NCBI GenBank assembly: GCA_035540495.1
Contig: DATLGL010000004.1
Coordinates: 1 to 64,000, forward strand
Direction: 5' to 3'
Origin: DASVEG01 sp035540495
GTDB taxonomy: Bacteria; Actinomycetota; Acidimicrobiia; Acidimicrobiales; CADCTF01
Length of the DNA stretch: 64,000 nucleotides
Translations under genes and position numbers: made by a program
Shown: piece after piece, positions 57,893 through 64,000 of the stretch
How positions within the stretch are numbered: the stretch's first letter is position 1
Layout: each line of letters begins with the position of its first letter
Notes under the pieces: generated by a model
The model's database searches: none
Seen by the model: the letters and a program-made list of their open reading frames with translations, nothing else
Told to the model about the DNA's origin: nothing

Positions 57893-59170
57893 ATGCCGCC
57901 GCTCCCGCGCTACCTCCTCCCCAAGAACGCCTCCGTCGACGAGCGCGGCCGCCTCGCGATCGCCGGCGTCGACTTGCTGGAACTAGCGCGCGACCACGGG
58001 ACGCCGTTGTTCGTCTACGACGAGGATCATCTCCGCGCGCAGTGCCGCGCCGCGGTGGAAGCCTGGGGGGACGGTGTCGCCTACGCGTCGAAGGCGTTCC
58101 TGTGCAAGGCCATGGCGAGACTCGCCTACGAGGAGGGCATGCACATCGACGTCTCGACCGGCGGCGAGCTCTACGTCGCGCGAGCGGCCGGCGTGCCGGG
58201 CAGCCGGCTCGTCCTCCACGGCAACAACAAGTCGGAAGCCGAGCTCGCGTACGCCCTCGACGAAGGCGTGGGTCGGATCATCGTCGACTCCTTCGACGAG
58301 CTCCGGCGCCTGGCCGATCTGAAGCGGCCCGCCCGCGTCCTCCTGCGCGTGACCCCTGGCGTCGAGGCGCACACCCACGAGTACGTGATGACGGGCCACG
58401 AGGACACCAAGTTCGGGTTCTCCATCTCGAGCGGTGCTGCAGCGGAGGCGGTGGCGCGGGCGAGAGACATCGCGCACGTCGACCTCGTCGGCATCCACGC
58501 CCACATCGGAAGCCAGATCTTCCTCCTTGCGTCGTTCGTGAAGGAGGTGGAGGCACTTGCCGGCTTCCTGCGTGACATCGGCGTCGATCAACTCGAGGAG
58601 CTCTGCCTCGGCGGCGGTCTCGGCGTGCCCTACGTCGAGGGCGAGGCAGCGCCGACGATCGACGAGTGGGCCGAGACGGTCCGGAAGGCGTGCGCGAACG
58701 TCGGTGTACCCTCGCACCTCCGGCTGACCGCCGAGCCCGGCCGAGCGATCGTCGCTGCTGCGGCCATCACGCTGTACACGGTCGGGACGATCAAGGACCT
58801 GCCCGGCATCCGCACCTACGTGGCCGTCGACGGCGGCATGAGCGACAACCCTCGGCCGGTGCTCTACGGCTCCGGCTACGAAGCGTTCCTCCCTCGGGCA
58901 ACGGATGCGGACAGGCCTCGGCGTGCGACGGTCGTCGGAAAGCACTGCGAGTCGGGCGACCAGATCGTGCGCGACGCCGCCCTCCCGGAAGATGTGGCGG
59001 TGGGTGACGTGCTCGCGACACCGGTCACCGGCGCGTACGGCCACTCGATGGCGTCGAACTACAACAAGGTCCCTCGCCCGGCGGTGCTGTTCGTGCGCGA
59101 CGGTGACGCGAGGATCGTGGTGAGGCGGGAGACCTACGACGACCTCGTGAGGTTGGACGCCGACCTCTGA
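57893..59170 (+). CDS. lysA: Diaminopimelate decarboxylase
   Basis: 425 residues from ATG 57893. Fold III PLP enzyme: PLP lysine in VAYASKAFLCKAM, IHAHIGSQIF, LGGGLGVPY, AEPGRAIVA and the catalytic cysteine loop GKHCESGDQI. It makes L-lysine from meso-diaminopimelate, the last step of the pathway. The stop overlaps the next start (TGATG), so it leads an operon with the questin-oxidase-like gene and hom. Confidence 0.95.
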   Translation: MPPLPRYLLPKNASVDERGRLAIAGVDLLELARDHGTPLFVYDEDHLRAQCRAAVEAWGDGVAYASKAFLCKAMARLAYEEGMHIDVSTGGELYVARAAGVPGSRLVLHGNNKSEAELAYALDEGVGRIIVDSFDELRRLADLKRPARVLLRVTPGVEAHTHEYVMTGHEDTKFGFSISSGAAAEAVARARDIAHVDLVGIHAHIGSQIFLLASFVKEVEALAGFLRDIGVDQLEELCLGGGLGVPYVEGEAAPTIDEWAETVRKACANVGVPSHLRLTAEPGRAIVAAAAITLYTVGTIKDLPGIRTYVAVDGGMSDNPRPVLYGSGYEAFLPRATDADRPRRATVVGKHCESGDQIVRDAALPEDVAVGDVLATPVTGAYGHSMASNYNKVPRPAVLFVRDGDARIVVRRETYDDLVRLDADL

Positions 59171-60213
59171 TGGAGGCCTTCGATGCCGCGCTCGAGATGC
59201 TCGACGGTTTCGGGACCGAGTTCGGCCCTGGCCTCTCGAATCACGGACCGATGGCCGCGGAGGCGCTCACGACGCTCGGCCGGGAAGATGTGGTCGAACG
59301 TTGGGTAGCCGCCTACAGGTCGCGATTGGAGCCGCGCGAGGTCGAACGTGACCCGATCACGGCCGGCGACTGGCGAGAAGCGCTCGGTGCGCCATCTCGC
59401 GTCGGCGACTGGATCGCGTTCTTCGAGCGCGAGCTCGGAGACGCCGGCGTCGACATGGTGCTCGCGACGTGGCTGCCGCGGCTGGCTCCCGGCGCGATGG
59501 CCGCCGCCGCTCACGGGATCATCCGGACCGCGCACGCCGTTCGCGCGCTCGGCGGCGCCGCGTCGAACGAGCTCCGACGAACTGAGGTAGCCACCGGCCT
59601 CGGGTATTGGGCCGCTCGCTACCAGGAGCTGCCGGGTGCGCCTCGGCCGACGGGTGCCAAGTCTGCGCTCGAGGCGCTCGACGACGTCCCGGTGATCGCC
59701 GAGGCAGACCGCGGCGCGTTCCTCATCTTCGAGCAGGTACGGGCGGTCGATGCCGTGTCGGGGTTCTCGGCCGCCGTCGACTCGTTCGGCCAGCCGGCTG
59801 ATCCGGACGAAGCGCTCGATGCGGTGATCGCCGCGGCCGCGCATGCCTACGTCGGGTGTGACCGTCGCACCGAGATCGCGTTCGTGCACGGCGTCACCGG
59901 CCCATCGGCGCTCCGTGTCCTGCTGCCGTACCTCCCGGACGGAGACGGGCGACGCCTAGCGGTGACGTACGCGTGGCAGGTGGTGGCGGCGATCCGCTCG
60001 GCGTACGGGGCCCGTCGGTTGCCCGACGTCGTGATCCCCGACGCGGGCGCGTGGGACGACCTCGTCGACCGCGCCGTGGCCGACGGCGACGGCGACGAGC
60101 ACGCGATCAAGATGGTCGAGGCGTGCCGGCGCGAACACGCCAGAACCGGCTCGAACGTTCTGGTCGCCGCCGCACGGCGGGCCGCCGGTGCACCGATAGC
60201 GTGGGACTCGTGA
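59170..60213 (+). CDS. Questin oxidase-like (DUF4243) protein
   Basis: 347 residues from ATG 59170, overlapping lysA. Matches the questin oxidase-like family: LSNHGPMAAEALTTLG, MAAAAHGIIRTAHAVRALGG with conserved histidines, and FVHGVTGPSALRVLLPYL near the C terminus. In fungi and actinobacteria such proteins act on aromatic polyketides or are uncharacterised. Its position between lysA and hom is unusual; the overlaps on both sides imply translation coupling. Role in amino-acid synthesis is not evident. Confidence 0.75.
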   Translation: MEAFDAALEMLDGFGTEFGPGLSNHGPMAAEALTTLGREDVVERWVAAYRSRLEPREVERDPITAGDWREALGAPSRVGDWIAFFERELGDAGVDMVLATWLPRLAPGAMAAAAHGIIRTAHAVRALGGAASNELRRTEVATGLGYWAARYQELPGAPRPTGAKSALEALDDVPVIAEADRGAFLIFEQVRAVDAVSGFSAAVDSFGQPADPDEALDAVIAAAAHAYVGCDRRTEIAFVHGVTGPSALRVLLPYLPDGDGRRLAVTYAWQVVAAIRSAYGARRLPDVVIPDAGAWDDLVDRAVADGDGDEHAIKMVEACRREHARTGSNVLVAAARRAAGAPIAWDS

Positions 60214-61493
60214 CTGCTCCCGTCCGGGTCGGGGTGATCGGATTCAGCAACGTGGGCGCCGCGCTCATCCGTCTGCTGACCGAGGAAGCCGACGCGATCG
60301 AAGCCCGGACCGGCGTGCGCCTCGAGCTCGCGCGCGTCGCGGTGAAGGACGTCTCGAAGCGGCGAACGGTGCCTCTGCCCGAGGGCATGGTCACCGACGA
60401 CACCCTCGGCGTCGTCAAGGACCCCGACATCGACGTGATCGTCGAGCTGATGGGGACGATCGAGCCGGCGCGAACGTTCATCCTCGACGCGCTCTCGGCG
60501 GGCAAGCCTGTGGTGAGCGCGAACAAGGAACTGCTGGCCAACGTCGGACCCGAGCTCTTCGAGACCGCCGTGGCCAAGGGTGTCGATCTCCTGTTCGAAG
60601 CATCGGTCGGCGGCGGCATCCCGCTCCTGCGCCCGCTGCGCGAGTCGCTCGCCGGCGATCGAGTCAACCGGATGATGGGCATCGTCAACGGGACGACGAA
60701 CTACATCCTCACGAAGATGTCGGAGGAGGGGAGCGCGTACGAAGACGCGCTCGCCGAGGCCCAGGCGCTCGGTTTCGCCGAGCTCGATCCCACCGCCGAC
60801 GTCGAGGGCTTCGACGCCGCGGCGAAGGCTGCGATCCTCGCCACCGTCGGCTTCGGCCAGCGCGTCGTCGCGAGCGACGTCTACCGCGAGGGGATCTCGG
60901 GAGTCACCGCGGCCGACATCGCCTTCGCCGCGCGCCTCGGTTACGTGGTGAAGCTCCTGGCCGTCGCCGAACGGGTCGGTGACGAGGTGGCCGTGCGCGT
61001 GCACCCGACGATGGTTCCCGACGCACATCCACTCGCCGCCGTGCGTGAGTCGTTCAACGCCGTCTTCATCGAGGCGGAAGCCGTTGGCGACCTCATGCTC
61101 TACGGCCGGGGTGCCGGCGGCATGCCGACCGCGAGCGCGGTGCTCGGCGACCTCGTCGACGCGGCCCACAACCTCCGCGCCGGAGCGAGCGGTCGCACGT
61201 CGATCCCCCCTGTGGCCGCCATCCATCCGATGGAGGAGACGAGCTCGCAGTACTACCTCAGCCTCGAGGTGGCCGATCGCCCCGGTGTGCTCGCCGCTGT
61301 CGCCGGCATCTTCGGCGAGCACGGCGTGTCGATCCGCTCCATGGAGCAGGAAGGCCTCGGCGACGAAGCCCGCCTCATCTTCATCACCCACCGCGCGGTC
61401 GAGCGCGACATGCAGGCCACGCTGCGGGCACTGCGCGAGCTCGATGCGCTCGATCGCGTCGGCACCGTCCTCCGCGTCGTCGGACAGGAGTAG
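60210..61493 (+). CDS. hom: Homoserine dehydrogenase
   Basis: 427 residues from GTG 60210, overlapping the previous stop (GTGA); GTG 60201 is possible. NAD(P) domain, then the catalytic domain with SANKELLAN, FEASVGGGIPLLRPLRESLA, MGIVNGTTNYILTKM, AELDPTADVEGFDAAAK, and a C-terminal ACT domain (VADRPGVLAAVAGIFGEHGV) for threonine feedback. The glycine-rich loop reads GVIGFSNVG, with Ser at the second glycine position of GxGxxG. It reduces aspartate semialdehyde to homoserine. Confidence 0.95.
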   Translation: MTAPVRVGVIGFSNVGAALIRLLTEEADAIEARTGVRLELARVAVKDVSKRRTVPLPEGMVTDDTLGVVKDPDIDVIVELMGTIEPARTFILDALSAGKPVVSANKELLANVGPELFETAVAKGVDLLFEASVGGGIPLLRPLRESLAGDRVNRMMGIVNGTTNYILTKMSEEGSAYEDALAEAQALGFAELDPTADVEGFDAAAKAAILATVGFGQRVVASDVYREGISGVTAADIAFAARLGYVVKLLAVAERVGDEVAVRVHPTMVPDAHPLAAVRESFNAVFIEAEAVGDLMLYGRGAGGMPTASAVLGDLVDAAHNLRAGASGRTSIPPVAAIHPMEETSSQYYLSLEVADRPGVLAAVAGIFGEHGVSIRSMEQEGLGDEARLIFITHRAVERDMQATLRALRELDALDRVGTVLRVVGQE

Positions 61494-61502
61494 GCGTTCG
61501 CG

Positions 61503-62543
61503 ATGGCCGGTTGGCGTGGACTCATCGAGGAGTACCGCGAGTTCCTCCCCGTCACCGACGACTCGCCCGTCGTCACCCTGCAGGAGGGGAACACGCCCCT
61601 GCTACCTGCGCCCCGACTGTCCGATCGCGTCGGTGCCGAGGTGTACCTGAAGTACGAGGGCCTCAACCCCACCGGTTCGTTCAAGGACCGTGGGATGACG
61701 ATGGCCATCTCGAAGGCGGTCGAAGACGGCGCGAAGGCTGTCGTGTGCGCATCGACCGGGAACACCTCCGCGTCGGCCGCGGCCTACGCGGCGCGTGCCG
61801 GGCTGACGTGCGCGGTCCTCATCCCGGAGGGCTACATCGCGCTGGGGAAGCTCGCACAGGCCCTGATCCACGGGGCCAAGGTCCTCCAGATCCGCGGCAA
61901 CTTCGACGTCGCGCTCGACATCGTCCGCGACCTCGGCGAACGCGCGCCGATCACCGTCGTCAACTCGATCAACCCCCACCGGATCGACGGGCAGATGACG
62001 GGCGCGTTCGAGGTGGTCGACGTGCTCGGCGACGCGCCCGACTACCACTGCATCCCGGTCGGCAACGCGGGCAACATCACCGCGTACTGGAAGGGCTACC
62101 GCCGCTACCAGGACGCGGGTCGCACCACGAAGCTGCCTCGGATGCTCGGCTTCCAAGCCGCTGGAGCCGCGCCTCTCGTCGACGGCCACGACGTCGAGAA
62201 GCCCGACACCATCGCGACCGCCATCCGGATCGGCAAGCCCGCGTCGGGCTACGGCGCATTGGCGGCGGCGCGAGAGTCTGGCGGCGGCATCTTCGCGGTG
62301 ACCGACGACGAGATCCTCGAGGCCTACCGCTTCGTCGCGAGCGAGGAATCCGTCTTCTGCGAGCCCGCGTCAGCGGCGTCCGTCGCCGGGCTCATGAAGG
62401 TCGGTGTGCCCGAGGGGTCGAAGGTCGTGTGCGTCCTCACCGGCCACGGGCTGAAGGATCCCGACACCGCGATCGGCCAGATCGCGGTCCCCGACGCCGT
62501 CGACGCCTCCTTCGAAGCGATCTCCCGCGAGCTCGGCATCTGA
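61503..62543 (+). CDS. thrC: Threonine synthase
   Basis: 346 residues from ATG 61503, nine bases after hom. PLP-binding lysine in NPTGSFKDRGMTMAI, phosphate-binding glycine loop PVGNAGNITAYWKGY and SEESVFCEPASAASVAGL. It converts O-phosphohomoserine to threonine. The usual next gene in actinobacteria, thrB, is absent here; the following gene is rho. Confidence 0.95.
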   Translation: MAGWRGLIEEYREFLPVTDDSPVVTLQEGNTPLLPAPRLSDRVGAEVYLKYEGLNPTGSFKDRGMTMAISKAVEDGAKAVVCASTGNTSASAAAYAARAGLTCAVLIPEGYIALGKLAQALIHGAKVLQIRGNFDVALDIVRDLGERAPITVVNSINPHRIDGQMTGAFEVVDVLGDAPDYHCIPVGNAGNITAYWKGYRRYQDAGRTTKLPRMLGFQAAGAAPLVDGHDVEKPDTIATAIRIGKPASGYGALAAARESGGGIFAVTDDEILEAYRFVASEESVFCEPASAASVAGLMKVGVPEGSKVVCVLTGHGLKDPDTAIGQIAVPDAVDASFEAISRELGI

Positions 62544-62850
62544 GGCTGCCACGAGGTCGCTTCGGGCCCCCAACGCCTCGCCGGTGAACCGGTCGGGGCC
62601 TGAAGCGGGGAGCGGCGGCTGTTGTCGCAGGTCACACGGGGCGGGTACACTCGATGGCGAATCGCCCGACCAGGGCGGCCGTGCACACGGTCGCAGGCTC
62701 GGCGTGGGGGACAGGCGGCAGGCGTTTCTCGCTCCCTTCTTTCTTCTCGTTGCGATTCTCCCGACGTTGACTTCTGGGGCCCCAGGTCGCTGGAAGGCCG
62801 CGCCACGAACCATCGAGTCCCTTCCCGACGCGGAAGCAAGTGAGGTGCAC
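62544..62850. promoter_or_regulatory. Promoter and long leader of rho
   Basis: 307 bases without a gene. TTGTCG (62622-62627) and TACACT (62646-62651) with an 18-base spacer form a likely promoter, giving a 5' leader of about 190 bases. Rho genes are often autoregulated by termination in such leaders. CGGAAGCAAGTGAGG precedes the ATG as ribosome site. Confidence 0.55.
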
Positions 62851-64000
62851 ATGAGCGGAGAGCAGGCGCTCGAACGCTCGGTCCTGGAGCGCAAGGAACG
62901 CGACGAGCTCCAGACGATCGCAGAAGCCCTTGGCGTGAAGCCCGGGTCGCGGACCAAGAAGGCCGACCTGATCGGGCAGATCCTCGTCGCAGCCGGGGTC
63001 GAACCGGCACCGGCCGAGGGCGAGGCCCCCGAGAAGCCGAAGCGGACGCGCACCCGCAAGGCCGTCGCCGCGGCCGACGGGGCGGGGGATGCTGACGTCG
63101 AGCTGACGGCCGAGGCCGCAGCGCCGTCTGTGGCGAACGGGCAGGCGAACGGCCACGTCGACGACGCGTCGGCAGAGGGGATCATGATCGGCGACGCCGC
63201 AGCGGTCGACGCGCCGGCGCCCGATGCACCCGCGGAGGCAGAGCCCGCGACCGAGCTCGCCAGTGGCTCCGACACCGATGAGCGTCCGCGCGAGCGCCAG
63301 CAGCAGCCGCAGCGGAACGAGAACCGTCAGGGCAACGACAACCGCCACGGCAACGACCGCCAGCCCAACGACAACCGTCAGGGCGGCCGCGGCCAGCAGC
63401 AGGGCCAGCAGAACCAGGGCAACCAGCAGAACCAGGGCAACCAGCAGAACCAGGGCGGCAACTTCGACGACGCCCAAGGTGAGGGTCGTCGCAGCCGCCG
63501 CCGGCGCGGACGGGATCGAGACCGCGACCGCGACTTCCGTGTCCAGGAGCAGAACGCCGAGCAGCAGTACCAGGGCGAGCTGATCGAGGTCACCGGCCTG
63601 CTCGACCTCACCGAGCAGGGCTACGGCTTCCTCCGCACCAAGGGCTACCTGCCCCATCCCGACGACGTCTACGTCTCGACCAGCCAAGCCCGCCGGTTCG
63701 CGCTCCGAAAGGGCGACCACATCGAGGGCGCCGCTCGTCCGCCGATGGGGAACGAGAAGTACGGCGCGCTGCTGCGGATCGACAAGATCAGCGGCCAGAC
63801 GCCCGACGAAGCACGCGACCGCCGCAAGTTCGAAGACCTCACGCCGCTGTTCCCCGACGTGAAGCTGCCGATCAGCCGGTCCGACAAGCCCTACGACACG
63901 ACCGGCCGCATCATCGACCTGATCAGCCCGATCGGGAAGGGCCAGCGCGGGATGATCGTCTCGCCGCCCAAGGCCGGGAAGACGACCGTCATCAAGGAAA
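62851..64000 (+). CDS. rho: Transcription termination factor Rho (3' end outside window)
   Basis: ATG 62851 to the window end, 383 codons seen. Residues 8-48 are the Rho N-terminal SAP-like domain (LQTIAEALGVKPGSRTKKAD). Residues about 50-230 are an inserted disordered region, acidic/alanine-rich then Gln/Asn/Gly/Arg-rich. The cold-shock-like RNA-binding domain follows (GLLDLTEQGYGFLRTKGYL, DDVYVSTSQARRFALRKGDH). The sequence ends in the ATPase at Walker A SPPKAGKTTVIKE. Long inserted domains are usual in actinobacterial Rho and add RNA affinity. Confidence 0.96.
   Translation, partial: MSGEQALERSVLERKERDELQTIAEALGVKPGSRTKKADLIGQILVAAGVEPAPAEGEAPEKPKRTRTRKAVAAADGAGDADVELTAEAAAPSVANGQANGHVDDASAEGIMIGDAAAVDAPAPDAPAEAEPATELASGSDTDERPRERQQQPQRNENRQGNDNRHGNDRQPNDNRQGGRGQQQGQQNQGNQQNQGNQQNQGGNFDDAQGEGRRSRRRRGRDRDRDRDFRVQEQNAEQQYQGELIEVTGLLDLTEQGYGFLRTKGYLPHPDDVYVSTSQARRFALRKGDHIEGAARPPMGNEKYGALLRIDKISGQTPDEARDRRKFEDLTPLFPDVKLPISRSDKPYDTTGRIIDLISPIGKGQRGMIVSPPKAGKTTVIKE
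63403..63456 (+). repeat. Three 18-bp tandem repeats inside rho
   Basis: Three units of AACCAGCAGAACCAGGGC (first differs at two bases) encode N-Q-Q-N-Q-G three times within the Rho insert. Unit count may vary between strains. Confidence 0.8.

Overview
The window is G+C-rich, uses many GTG starts and has -10 boxes only 6-7 bases before start codons (leaderless mRNAs). Its right end carries the actinobacterial argS-lysA-hom-thrC-rho block. I infer a high-GC actinobacterium, probably of the Acidimicrobiia (Ilumatobacter-like) type; the class is an inference from gene order and style, not a measured result.

Layout. 1-1832 is flanking chromosome: a YceI-like protein and a zinc alcohol dehydrogenase. 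1833-55611 is one integrated element of about 53.7 kb. It is bounded by a perfect 45-bp direct repeat of the 3' part of a tRNA-Arg(CCG) gene. The intact tRNA is at the right end (55568-55639, minus strand), and the duplicate is at 1833-1877. A tyrosine integrase (1943-3307) sits inside the left end and an excisionase-like protein (55201-55416) inside the right end. 55640-64000 is chromosome again: response regulator, argS, lysA, a questin-oxidase-like gene, hom, thrC and the first part of rho.

Inside the element there are three blocks. (1) 3.3-31.7 kb is an accessory region of about 30 small, unrelated, stand-alone genes in both orientations: glyoxalase-fold proteins, acetyltransferases, alpha/beta hydrolases, small-molecule kinases, a nucleotidyltransferase, Nudix, methyltransferases, an ECF sigma factor and small membrane proteins. 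Most are separated by a degenerate intergenic repeat of about 45-60 bp, with core GACCGAACGACGG and, in the best copies, a second half GCGCGACAGAATTGC. The repeat nearly always lies in the same orientation whatever the direction of the neighbouring gene. Several genes carry their own leaderless promoter, and at least three are broken. This looks like a gene-cassette array of integron type, but no IntI integrase and no canonical attC (RYYYAAC/GTTRRRY) is visible. (2) 31.7-36.4 kb holds regulatory genes: a sigma-like protein, a membrane-anchored winged-helix/BTAD protein, an anchored or secreted protein, and a LuxR-type two-component pair. (3) 36.5-55.5 kb is the transfer and maintenance part: a candidate oriT of three tandem hairpins, a MobF (TrwC-like) relaxase-helicase, a type III-like Mod/Res pair, an IS481-family insertion, a prim-pol primase, a VirD4-like coupling protein, VirB4, a PrgI/SCO6880-type protein, a VirB6/TrbL-like channel protein, a small pilin-like protein, a NYN nuclease with an RBS-sequestering hairpin, a divergent HTH / small-protein pair with a LexA (SOS) box, a minimal DNA ligase, and xis. 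Together these make an integrative and conjugative element (ICE), probably with SOS-linked control at its right end.

The most unusual part is the self-promoted, repeat-bounded cassette array carried by an ICE without a recognisable integron integrase.
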